This document shows positions 55,301-62,342 of a stretch of 64,000 bases of DNA, in pieces (positions within the stretch are counted from its first letter, which is position 1; the number at the start of each line of letters is the position of its first letter). This DNA is from Atopsyche davidsoni (lineage: Eukaryota; Arthropoda; Insecta; Trichoptera; Hydrobiosidae), in NCBI GenBank assembly GCA_022113835.1, contig JAILWY010000006.1, positions 1,860,001 through 1,924,000 on the forward strand, given 5' to 3'. A program made the translations under genes and the position numbers. Under the pieces are notes generated by a model that was not told the DNA's origin, did not search any database, and saw only the letters and a program-made list of their open reading frames with translations.

Positions 55301-57063
55301 TCATTAAAGTAACCAGACTTTTTGCTGTGGTAATTTAAATAGGGCAGTGAAAAATATTGTCAAAGTTAACGACTGCATAAAGTTGTTGTGGCCAGCTTGT
55401 GTGTATGTCCAAGAAAATTAAAACAAGCAAAGTACTTGTATTAAAATTCAGACCCTTTTAAAAATCCTACTAGGAATAATAAATCGTAATAACGTGGTCG
55501 TTTTTATACTCAAGAGGGTACAACTTTTATCCACTGCTGGAATCCGCCGAATATTTATTAATATAAAATTAAGAATCACATTCCACGGCTGTTTTCGTAT
55601 TACAATTAATAAATTTAAAAAAATAATTTGAAATATTTTAAAAATATAAGAATCAAAACATAACTTTTGATAGTAAATTCAATAAATCGAATATGAAAAG
55701 ATTAACATTATCATATGAACATAGTTTTTTAACAATAAATAATTTTATTAATGAGTGCCTTTTTTTTTTCTAGCATCCACTACCATGGAACCAGGGCAAC
55801 GGTGCTATGCCTGCGGTCCCCAGGCCAGCCACTGGTTCCGAAGTGTTCGCTCTCCACCCTGCGATTCCTTCCAAGAGTCTTCAGACTTCATAGTTGACTG
55901 CGGGCCAGAGTATAAATACTGTGCCGTAACTACCAGTCAAGACCGTAAGCAGTCATTTAATAAATAATATGTGTATTTCAACACAACTCAACTCGTTGAT
56001 GTACGGAATTTTAGACAGTAAAAGAACATATGTTTCACAGAATTTTGTTTGGAATATTTCAGTCATAGTAATAAAAGGAACGCAAAAATAAGTAAAGAGT
56101 AATTTAAATTTTTAATTTTAGGGAACAACTCTTTTGCGCTGCATGAATTCATGAATGGTATTTGTTATAACATAACCTTTTTTTGAATATATATCCGCCA
56201 TGCATATTTAGTAATCAAATAACAAAAATTATTTCATACAAATAAAACTTATCCATACTTATTATTCAAAATTTTCATAAAATATAAAAGGTTCAGTATC
56301 TCAAATACTTTCTTTTTACATAATTTTTCCATTCAATTTAATTAAGTCAAAAACTTTAATAAACTAATCATTGTTTACAGCCTACATGGTATCACGAATC
56401 TGCGCTAAGGAGATGACCAAGGGATGCGTTGCGAAGGCTTGTTCTAAAACCAAGACAGTTTTTACTGTATGCACCTGCAACACCACACTGTGTAACAACA
56501 AACTATCAGCAGAGCAAGCAAAGTCTGCCACCGTGACACCCACAGTACTTCCAGTGGATGAAGTTACTCAAACCACTCAAGAACCCGACATGACTTCGAC
56601 AGTGACATCCGTTAAGCCAGAAGAAACCACAGAAACCCAGACTACCTCTAATGAGTCAGCTTCTGATGAATCAACCGAAGGACCGGTCGTACTGGAAGTT
56701 AAAAATTCTATGAAAGAAGCTGCATCAAACACCACTAAGGGTGCCAAGCTTGAAAGTGAGATTCCGCCAGCGACCAGTGAAGTACACCAAGAACATATTG
56801 CAATGATGCCTCTACCGGCTGCTTTGGGACAAGAAGACAAGAAGTCTCAACACGGTGCACCAGTCGATGATGAAGAAGACACTTCAGAAGGTAGCGGCAG
56901 TGGAAGTCACAAGATTCACAATGCACCCACCACTCTGTCTCCGACAACAGAACATCCCACCACGACAACCGAGTCACCCAAGAACATCGCACCGTCGAGC
57001 TACACACATTTTGCTCTCAGCTTTGCCATATGGACTACGGCTGCACTCAAGATCTTCGTTTAA
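14574..57063 (+). CDS. GPI-anchored Ly6/uPAR-type three-finger protein with mucin-like stalk
   Basis: Three coding exons join in phase (14574-14655, 55774-55944, 56381-57063; both introns phase 1; donors GTGAGT and GTAAGC), giving 311 residues. Residues 1-27 form a signal peptide with a Leu/Ala-rich core and likely cleavage after SAALA. Residues 38-123 are a cysteine-rich Ly6 domain: it opens CYAC and closes CTCNTTLCN, the LCN signature. It has 11 cysteines (38, 41, 57, 70, 77, 92, 100, 105, 115, 117, 122), one more than the usual ten. Residues after 124 are rich in Thr, Ser, Glu and Pro, a stalk likely to be O-glycosylated. The stalk contains DDEEDTSEGSGSG, like a glycosaminoglycan attachment site. 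The C-terminus (FALSFAIWTTAALKIFV) is a hydrophobic GPI-signal tail. The protein should sit on the outer cell surface. Family members act in cell adhesion, septate junctions and channel modulation; the specific role is unknown. Confidence 0.85.
14918..15125 (-). repeat. Inverted-repeat element enclosing a tRNA-like segment
   Basis: 36-bp terminal inverted repeats (14918-14953 and 15090-15125) differ at one position and begin GATAATGATTAAGTACATT. The interior carries the same minus-strand tRNA-like block as 9886-10051, with B box GGTTCAAATCC and tail ATCACGATGATATT, plus GATTAAAGAAAC. This copy shows the fullest element: long TIRs outside, tRNA-derived sequence inside. No clear target duplication was found. 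Confidence 0.6.
15175..15930 (-). mobile_element. RTE-like non-LTR retrotransposon 3' fragment
   Basis: On the minus strand, 15920-15780 encodes VVSVLLYEVEAWILK and then EAFEIWLYKRILKIPWVNHV, the C-terminal region of RTE/BovB-type reverse transcriptases. After a gap, 15670-15540 encodes GRRKFTWIRNMRQWLEIGS and AELVRLTQNR, the conserved tail of the same proteins. Stops and frameshifts break it. Below 15480 lies a 3' tail, containing GTATATGCTCAGTG and GTCGCCAACCTCC, that recurs at 40533-40771, 41538-41787 and 52088-52180. It is a dead, 5'-truncated copy. Confidence 0.7.
18930..19240. other. GC-rich island in the intron
   Basis: Strongly GC-rich block with G runs inside AT-rich DNA. Frames stay open on both strands because stop codons are rare in such composition. 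I recognise no protein and no splice-bounded exon. It may be a regulatory island. Confidence 0.3.
22195..22333. repeat. Short inverted repeat next to a TA microsatellite
   Basis: Arms GACCGTAACTGTTAATTTT (22201-22219) and its near complement (22227-22245) form a hairpin with a short loop. Seventeen bases on begins an uninterrupted TA dinucleotide tract (about 22267-22333, over 30 units). No coding meaning is seen. Confidence 0.8.
23748..23987. promoter_or_regulatory. Candidate regulatory module: X-box-like, YY1/Pho-like and CRE sites
   Basis: A GC-rich island holds GTCTCCATAGCGAC (23748-23761), one base off an RFX X-box of the form GTYNCCATRRNAAC. It also holds GACGCCATTTT (23952-23962), matching the YY1/Pho core, and a perfect palindromic CRE TGACGTCA (23980-23987). 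The grouping within 240 bp resembles a promoter or enhancer. The evidence is motif matching only. Confidence 0.35.
25488..25798. mobile_element. MITE with CAGTGGCGTGCGG termini
   Basis: Terminal inverted repeats CAGTGGCGTGCGGT (25488-25501) and its complement (25785-25798) enclose 311 bp of AT-rich non-coding DNA. CAGTGGCGT-type ends are found in hAT-like and related cut-and-paste elements. No clean target duplication is visible (flanks AGAAACGG and AAACAGGT are only partly similar), so the superfamily is open. Confidence 0.65.
31631..31794. repeat. Perfect 78-bp inverted repeat of the tRNA-like repeat family
   Basis: Arms 31631-31708 and 31717-31794 are exact complements separated by eight bases. 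Each arm carries GTGATTAAGCATATTTTTTC, the GATTAAAGAAAAC box and ATCATCGTGACTTGTGAGGGA, so it ends just before the tRNA-like B box of the sister copies at 9886 and 14918. It is effectively two left halves joined head to head. A transcript would form a near-perfect hairpin. Confidence 0.8.
33278..33471 (-). mobile_element. 166-bp hammerhead-carrying insertion with 14-bp target-site duplication
   Basis: ATAAGACTTTATTG occurs at 33278-33291 and again at 33458-33471, bracketing a 166-bp non-coding insert (33292-33457). The insert holds the hammerhead motif at 33390-33434 on the minus strand, and subterminal inverted motifs (ATAATGAAAT and ATTTCATTAT). The size, duplication length and ribozyme placement match the 1868-1997 insertion, though the body sequences differ. 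Both look like non-autonomous relatives of Penelope-type elements. Confidence 0.7.
33390..33434 (-). ncRNA. Hammerhead ribozyme motif (type I, minimal stem III)
   Basis: Reading the minus strand from 33434: stem I strand TGCAT; core CTGATGA (33429-33423); one extra T (33422); stem II GACC (33421-33418), a nine-base loop and GGTC (33408-33405); GAAA (33404-33401); palindromic stem III ACTAGT (33401-33396), whose first base is shared with GAAA; A as the cleavage-site base (33395); then ATGCA (33394-33390), exactly complementary to the first strand. Cleavage would fall between 33395 and 33394. A six-base palindromic stem III cannot close as a hairpin in one molecule, so activity would need a dimer, as described for minimal hammerheads in Penelope-type elements and satellites. 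The single extra base next to stem II is the main irregularity. Confidence 0.7.
36964..37275 (+). mobile_element. mariner transposon 5' remnant
   Basis: CTAGGTGCGCAACTAAGTT near 36966 resembles a mariner terminal repeat. From about 37099 a broken plus-strand frame encodes RHLRDVLLFCFN, then SSEEASGEYATSKATCENWF and KRFMSGDF, the N-terminal helix-turn-helix region of mariner transposases. A poly(A) run shifts the frame. No catalytic DDD region or right terminus is seen. It is a truncated relic. Confidence 0.7.
37560..37770. other. GC-rich island in the intron
   Basis: A sharply GC-rich block surrounded by AT-rich DNA. Frames are open on both strands, with no recognisable protein or exon boundaries. 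Candidate regulatory DNA only. Confidence 0.3.
38543..39029. promoter_or_regulatory. Two palindromic CRE motifs
   Basis: Perfect TGACGTCA occurs at 38543-38550 and 39022-39029. Two more lie in the same intron (23980-23987 and 53592-53599). No other promoter features are visible close by. Confidence 0.25.
39205..39275 (+). repeat. tRNA-like SINE head or tRNA pseudogene
   Basis: CCCCGTTGTCTAGCGGCTAG starts a tRNA-like 5' half with an A-box-like segment. About 30 bases on, GAGTTTGATTCTGG resembles a degenerate B box (GGTTCGANTCC). Stems are too poor for a functional tRNA. It probably derives from a tRNA-related SINE. Confidence 0.45.
40533..40771 (-). repeat. Copy of a roughly 240-bp dispersed repeat (RTE-tail family)
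   Basis: The minus strand runs GTGCTCTGGAAGTA, GGGCAGCAGCAATA, CCCACTGTACTATTCTCCC, AGTATATGCTCAGTGA and TTGTCGCCAACCTCCTCTGA. The same order occurs on the plus strand at 41538-41787 and, shorter, downstream of the RTE fragment at 15175-15480. The two copies here are inverted relative to each other about 1 kb apart. Confidence 0.65.
41538..41787 (+). repeat. Copy of a roughly 240-bp dispersed repeat (RTE-tail family)
   Basis: Plus-strand counterpart of 40533-40771. It is diverged in the first half and well matched over AGCATGAGTATATGCTCAGT and GTCGCCAACCTCCTCTGAGG. It runs directly into a Penelope-type fragment at 41791. Confidence 0.65.
41791..41840 (+). mobile_element. Penelope-type fragment with partial hammerhead box
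   Basis: TTGATGA, then AGTTGGCGAAACCGGTCACC and ACATGTGGAAATATCAC match the family at 50881-51745. The left arm of the stem II hairpin is missing. Notably the core box here is TTGATGA, one base from the canonical CTGATGA. Confidence 0.55.
42098..42171 (+). mobile_element. Penelope-type terminal-repeat fragment
   Basis: GTGGAAAAATCACTCAAGTA, then AAAATGGAATTCCACC and AGTACTCTCTGTCAAAAATA match the distal half of the 50881-51745 terminal repeats. The hammerhead half is absent. Confidence 0.65.
43871..43887. promoter_or_regulatory. DR1 nuclear-receptor-like site overlapping an E-box
   Basis: TGACCTTTGAAC (43871-43882) is the complement of GTTCAAAGGTCA, a strong DR1/HNF4-type consensus. It overlaps CAGCTG (43882-43887). 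The site lies in a GC-richer island at about 43840-44090. Motif evidence only. Confidence 0.3.
45474..45577 (+). CDS. Orphan exon-like ORF inside the Ly6-gene intron
   Basis: A T-rich tract ending TTTTTAG (45467-45473) precedes a clearly GC-richer segment. After two bases of a split codon it encodes 33 residues, including LDGGTYEEIHAQEQKYSA and LTSYYLLKNRLNTK, then TAA at 45575-45577. AATAAA-like motifs follow at once. Codon use and composition differ from the AT-rich surroundings. It could be a terminal exon of a nested plus-strand gene, an alternative 3' exon, or a decayed retrocopy. I do not recognise the protein and see no partner exon. Joined to the signal-peptide exon at 14655 it would also be in phase (phase 1). 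Confidence 0.4.
48137..48303. mobile_element. Fold-back Penelope-type terminal-repeat copy
   Basis: Left part (to 48236) is a minus-oriented terminal repeat with the hammerhead-like block at 48194-48234 (TTTGATAATGCC hairpin, GAAA, then ATCAGTC in place of ACCGGTC). The right part (48237-48303) is the distal half in the opposite orientation. AAATATAATAAAA and its complement bracket the centre. Confidence 0.65.
51064..51388 (+). pseudogene. Penelope-like GIY-YIG endonuclease fragment
   Basis: The first frame reads NSGIYKLNCDSCDATYIGQT and then GRSFNTRTKDHI: the GIY and YIG motifs of the Penelope endonuclease with the preceding Cys pair and the conserved GR...R residues. Around 51190-51235 the frame shifts by one, and the second frame continues with HINNKGTKLDRQEILEINR and FNKSPLLFPIAKSHL to TAA at 51386-51388, matching the usual end of these ORFs. 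The reverse-transcriptase part is missing. It is non-functional. Confidence 0.8.
51670..51713 (+). ncRNA. Degenerate hammerhead-like motif in Penelope terminal repeat (family 1)
   Basis: The order is TGT (stem I), TTGATAA in place of CTGATGA, one extra T, stem II GCCAAC/GTTGGC with a short loop, GAAA, palindromic ACCGGT, C, then ACA (stem I partner). Other copies: 1957-1997 (-), 48194-48234 (-), 50979-51020 (-), 63376-63418 (-) and 63420-63463 (+). The C-to-T and G-to-A changes fall at hammerhead positions 3 and 8, which pair with each other in the folded ribozyme, so a U-A pair replaces C-G. Stem I is only about 3 bp. Activity is uncertain. Confidence 0.5.
52088..52180 (-). repeat. Short copy of the RTE-tail dispersed repeat
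   Basis: TCTCACTGAGCATAT, ACCCAGTGTTCAAGGATTTT and GGGAGAATAGT match the minus orientation of 40533-40771. Both ends are lost. Confidence 0.5.
53551..53599. promoter_or_regulatory. Inverted CGCCATTG repeat next to a CRE
   Basis: CGCCATTG (53551-53558) and CAATGGCG (53566-53573) form an 8-bp inverted repeat with a 7-bp spacer. Each arm carries an ATTG core of the SOX or CCAAT type. A perfect TGACGTCA follows at 53592-53599. They lie in a GC-richer island (53490-53740), 2.2 kb upstream of the second coding exon. Candidate enhancer or alternative promoter; motif evidence only. Confidence 0.35.
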
Positions 57064-58786
57064 TCTCAAATCTTAAACATTAATATTTTACTTATTTAAC
57101 GCTTTTATAGATTTCAAAATTTTATGCATTCCATCACGTCAGTATCATTACTTCCATTCAAAGTATTTTCATCTTTATAGATATAAATTGATCTTTCACG
57201 AGATAAAAATATCAGACTTGCTTATATAAACATTGAACTGTACTGAAAAAATAGCTTTTAGGTTAGCTACAGTTTATATAAATTTCGGTGAAACACGGAT
57301 GGAAATAAATGAAGCAAATAGACAGGTAAAAAATCACTAACTGAGTTGTTTTGCATTCCAATTAACTATTAAATATTACAAAGACATTTTTGCAACAAAA
57401 AACAGAAATTGATTTGCAATATCCTCCTCAATATCGAGGGAAGTATAATGTATTTGTATAAAGTTAGTTTCAACTGATTGTAATATAAAATCTTATATGA
57501 TAAAATATAAAGTAGATCAAGCGATAAAATGAACGACGTATGCTAATCCCCTTGTGATATTCAACTCGTGAATAAGTTTCATGTATTTAATACGTTTAAC
57601 GTTTGTTTAGCGTTACCTAAAAATATTTAGTTCATTAGGAAATAATATTAGAGTTTGTAAGAAAACCAAGGACAACACCTAATTATAATTTACACATGTA
57701 GTGAGGTAGAGTATTATATACTGGTGCTTGGAAGAGGTATCATACACCTATATAATATTTGGAATAATAGCACAAATAAAAGCACCCCTATAGACCAAAC
57801 AAATATGTAGTTGTAATATTATTTAATTAGCAATAAATAAACTTACTGTTATTCATATTAAATCACTATCAATGAGGCTATAAACAAGATTGTTTAAGTT
57901 TTAACGATATTGAGAATCTCAGATTTTCTTATGTTTTTGTTTAAGTACAATAAATTGTGCTACTTTAAAAAAATTCGGTACTAAGGACAGTTTTATTCAA
58001 CTCATGCTTGTAATAACAGCCAGAAATTATTTGAACTATGCCTGTGTAGATAGAAAAGTGATAAATTATACAACAAATTAGCATTCCAAAAACCATTCCA
58101 TTAAAAACGAGCCCCTAAATGCCTTAAAGATGTAAATCGTTGATAATACATATTTCGAATAGTTGCTTTTTAACAAGTTAATTTTACGTTTGTAAATATT
58201 TAAATTTTAAACAAAGTCTTTTTATTAATGAGTTCTGATAATATTCTCGGTATTTTTATTCATTATCAGTTATAAGAGCACGACTCTTCAGGTCTTTTTC
58301 ACTAGTTAGTCGATAATCATATAATTCAAAACATTTTGTAGGTAGATGTAAATAATAATGCTACATGATTCACATGAATTATTTCACAATATTGTGTAAC
58401 TTAGCCGATACAATTCTTGATTTTATTGTTGCAACATTCTTCAGAGTCATTTTTTTTATTTCATAATTATGTATTGCAAATTTTACAAAAAAACATTTAA
58501 GAAAATAAAATAATGTGAACTGTAAGGAAATTAAAAAATATGTATGATTTTGTTATATAATAAAGATTAAATTAAGGAGAAGAAAACTGAATTTATTAAC
58601 CGATTCCCTTATTTACACCATTGTGTTTTTGAAATAAAGATTTATTATAAAGTACATATAAACTAAATGTGTTAAATATGGCCAAGCTACCAAACTTACT
58701 ATTTTTTATACTTAAATAATCACGGCACGTGAAAAGATAAGTGCACAGTATTGATTTTTTAATTAAATAAGCATTTGAGGACTCAC
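57064..58786. other. 3' UTR of the Ly6-type gene and convergent gap to CCDC174
   Basis: AT-rich sequence follows the TAA at 57061-57063. Plus-strand AATAAA motifs occur at 57303-57308 and around 57773-57840, giving plausible 3' ends. I searched the minus strand for the missing last exon(s) of CCDC174, a Lys/Glu-rich tail, and found none. Confidence 0.5.
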
Positions 58787-61700
58787 CGTTGAAGAGAACA
58801 TCTTCATAATGGACAGTGTCCTTCTTCATAAGCTCTTGCTCCTTCTGCTCCCACTGTTGGCGCAACATCTCCTTATATGCATCAGGTGGCAGGAGATCTT
58901 TCGGAGGACTCTGAAATAAAATAATACTGATTATATAAAAAAATATGTTACCAAACAGTACAGATTTAGATTGTTAATGCAATAACTTCCAAGACAATAA
59001 GTGAAAGTAGTGGGAGTTTTACAATGGCTGATGATCTTAATATTTGAGAAAGTATCAAAGGTCGCACACTTGGGGTCTTTCTACAGATCTGGTTGCGTAT
59101 AGCGAATAATTTGAAGAAGTGTGAGCATTACAATAATGTTGAAAGATCCTTTAAACACGGCCTAAGGGTTGCAAGCCTCTGAACTCCACTCATCTCAAGG
59201 CACCAGTCTCTAAATTTCACACCACACTTTGGTTACAGGTTTCCACAATTCTCACTATAAATGGATTTACAATATAAAATACATATTCGACATACTCCAG
59301 GTAACACTAGTAGGTTCAATCAACGATACAATGGTCACCAAATTGAAACGTGCAGTATAGTTAAGGCTATATATAGTATGTGTATGTCCACTACAAAATA
59401 TACTATACAAGATATAGTACCAGGTATGGCTTATTAATGACACAGGACAAACTATATTGTTATCATCCTTTACGATAATTCAAAATTACAAAATATCAGA
59501 TATTTATATTTACTTCATCCTCCCTGACAAATTTTTTTGGTTCAATAGTTGGAGAAGGTTCTCTGTCAGGATTCAAAGAATTCTTCAATGATTCGTCCCT
59601 TTTTTTAACATGATCCAAATCAGATTTATGACAGCGCCGAGTTCTTCCAAGGCAATCTACATAATCCACCCTAAAAATAAATAAATAAAATTATTAAAGA
59701 AGTTTGTGTCTATTTAAAAAACCTGTTTCACCTTACAAAGTAAATATTTTATCAAATCTTAGTTAATTAGCTTTTGCAGACCACCGACTGGATTACTTTA
59801 GAAAGTATTTTTTTAGTGCTTTAAAAAAATTATGTGACTTCCACAGAGTTTTATGTAATGTGAGAGTTGGGATAGTTTTATATTCAATTCCTGAATTACA
59901 ATATATATAATTCCTGGATGTGTTGATATAAATTGGTTACTTCAAGACAGAAAATCAGGGTGAAATGCAGTTCTACATAAGGAATCAGGGAAACAGTACT
60001 GATTTACTCTGATGTCCATGTTGAGAATCTTACTGTGGGCTTTATCTACAATTTATTGGGGAACATATTTAGAGTGCATATTGAATACAATGCGTATAAA
60101 CCTAATAGATTTCAAATCAGTTTTTTTATTACATTCTTGTGATGCAACATCATATTAAAAAACTATGTGTTGTAGAAAGTTATTTGATTTATGTTGGAGA
60201 TAAAGATGTTTATTTAGATGCACTGTTTAGTCATCGTCCAGAAGAAAGATATTTTAATGAATCAGAAATCACACAACCATCACCAGAACCAATACAGAAA
60301 CAAATAGTAAAACTACCAACAAAGTAGATTTCGGTACTATAATTTAAAAAAAATTAGAATATCTCATTTTTTAACATATTGGAATCTATTCACCATTCAT
60401 TGTCTTCTTCTTCAAAGTCATCAACGTTGTCTTCACTGTCACACTTAGTAGTTGTTGAATCGCCAGGAACAGATAAATCTTGAGATTCTCTCTTCTTGTC
60501 AAATTGAACAAGGAATAAATCATCTCTTCCTTCACTACTTGTCGAACCTTTGGATAGATGATCATATAGCTTAGTTTTTCTTTCTAGTGCCTCTCTGAAA
60601 TAATGAAAAAAGACAACAATAAATAAACTGCAAAACATCTACACTAAAAACTTATTTACAACAATACCAATAGCATCCAAATTAATAATCTCTATGGTTT
60701 TTTATTTCATAATAAATTCATAATTTTACATGTATATTTATAAATTAATGTATTATTTTAAAAAATCATTAATTTCAAATTCATATTCAAAATAAAACAA
60801 TTTATTAATATAACCATGGATTTGATTACAATTGTTTTTATCATGTTGATTATTCCATCGAAAATATATTTTACTCTTTGTGGAAAGAAGAAAAAGTGAC
60901 TGAGGAAGTACCAATGGAAGAGCTGATAGTCGAGAAAAGAACCTAAGGAAAAAAACCAAAGCATTTATTTCCTACTCGAAGCTAGAAATAATCTGTCCAA
61001 AAAACAAACTTAATGATAATGTTCATGAATCTGTAAATTTCTCATATATTTTTAGAAAAACATCACTATACTTTTATGAGTAATGTACTTTGTTGGATAT
61101 TTTTAGTATATTTAAAAATAAAATATTATTTAATATCCAAGTCCATTAAGTCTTTCCATATTCATAATTATTGTAAAAAAAATAATTTTAAAAAAAATTG
61201 ATTTTTCAAATTACTTACATGGACTTGTAAAAAATACTTTCAAATTTTTTTTTTTAATGATTTTTAAAATTAATTGGAAAGTAACAACATATTTTATCTA
61301 AGTGTTTTTAGATTTATGTATGTGTATGTACATATTTATTTTATAAAAATGATATATACCGGTTTAACAATCTACAATTCTGATGGAATGTCTGATGATG
61401 AAAAAAATTATATCCTAATACTAAAAAGTAAGAAAGGAAAAGTTTGGAAAAGTAGCTTGGAAAAGAGCTACACATGAAATCATTGAATTGTAAAATATTG
61501 TTTCAAATATAATCTTTTTTATCTATAAAACTATTTTTTATTTTAATAAAATAAATATAATATAATAAGTGCTTTAAGGTTAGATCATATTCATTACTTT
61601 GATTTCCGGAGGGCCTCTGCTTCTTCTGCATCAGGTGGTTTTTTTATTTCTTCAGCAGCTGAATTTGTTGATTCCTTACTACTGCTAAATTTGGACGAGG

Positions 61701-61924
61701 GTACAAAATTCTCAATTTGATTTCTTGTGTTTTGTTTGGCTTTGCTGACTTCTTCTTGCTTCCTCAATAGCTCGGCTTTTAAACTTATAAACTGAAAACA
61801 AAACATCAAAAAAGCCGCCGATTATTAACCGCATGGTTATAATAAATAAAAATGACACACCGTCATATAAAACTAAATAAAGTACCGTCGATCTGCTGAT
61901 TTCAATTTTCTTGGACAAATTCAT
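58787..61924 (-). CDS. CCDC174: CCDC174 homologue (coiled-coil domain protein), 3' end not found
   Basis: Five minus-strand exons join in phase: 61924-61886, 61791-61598, 60594-60394, 59670-59514 and 58910-58787, giving 238 residues so far. Matches to CCDC174 in order are ISLKAELLRKQEEVSKAK (N-terminal block), EALERKTKLYDHLSKG, LFLVQFDKK, the signature WVDYVDCLGRTRRC, and EMLRQQWEQKEQELMKKD with VHYEDVLFNG. Introns have GT-AG ends; the first donor, GTACTT, is weak. Human CCDC174 is nuclear and has been linked to the exon-junction component EIF4A3, so a role in mRNA processing is likely. The expected next segment (a GVGYF/AF-type motif and a basic tail, about 60-70 residues) should follow the GTGAGT donor at 58786 but is not seen before the Ly6-type gene. 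It may lie beyond or be lost. Confidence 0.85.
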
Positions 61925-62342
61925 GGTTGTTATTAAATAAGCACCAAATTTGTAATGTTTACGTTTGTCCGGGCGCACGTCCGTTAGCGAGCGTGTAGCA
62001 CAACTGTCAGATGTCAAAATAGAAGATACGAGAAACCATAGACAAGCTCATTCTGGGTAACATGACGATGCTGGAAATACTTGCGCACGGAAGTGAGTTT
62101 CATTTTGGAAACTTCTCGAGCCTGACTTCACTCGAGTGTAAAACTAGACGGCCATGACACAAGAAAAAATTTTAGTGAATAATCGACCGTGAGAATTCTA
62201 TTGTGTGTATTTATTATTTTGTTCAAGCAAATCCTCATATATAAAGAAATCAATTGAAGATATCGTTTATTTATTAGTTAATAAACTTGTATATTTGTGA
62301 TTTACGCTCGCTAAGAGTGTTTGTAGGCCAAGTTTTTAGATA
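61925..62342. promoter_or_regulatory. Shared divergent promoter of CCDC174 and Rad6
   Basis: Only 418 bp separate the start codons of the two divergently transcribed genes, so their promoters and 5' UTRs must share it. The central part (about 61970-62160) is GC-richer. It includes CACGGAAGTG (62085-62094), an ETS-type core common in bidirectional housekeeping promoters. No TATA box is clearly placed for either gene. The start sites are not determined. Confidence 0.6.

Larger units (their letters stand above)
14656..55773 (+). other. 41-kb first coding intron of the Ly6-type gene
   Basis: Donor GTGAGT at 14656 and an acceptor with a long T tract ending TAG at 55771-55773 bound a phase-1 intron. 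Recognisable contents are listed separately. Blocks where I see no gene or clear repeat are 15931-22194, 22334-23690, 24090-25487, 25799-31630, 31795-33277, 33472-36963, 37276-39204, 39276-40532, 42172-43830, 44100-45473, 45578-48136, 48304-50880, 51746-52087 and 52181-55773. They are AT-rich, with GC-richer islands at about 18930-19240, 27600-27790, 30180-30310, 31290-31470, 32790-32970, 37560-37770, 40150-40260, 44610-44690, 48370-48600, 50640-50800, 52360-52600, 53490-53740 and 54990-55130. Such islands in a long first intron are candidate regulatory elements, but conservation cannot be judged here. Confidence 0.75.

Noticed and set aside
60139..60327. 62-codon plus-strand open frame
   Set aside because: It lies in the CCDC174 intron without splice support, has AT-rich codon use and no recognisable domain.
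61378..61405. Second canonical CTGATGA box as a hammerhead
   Set aside because: No stem II hairpin, no GAAA box and no stem I partner follow it.
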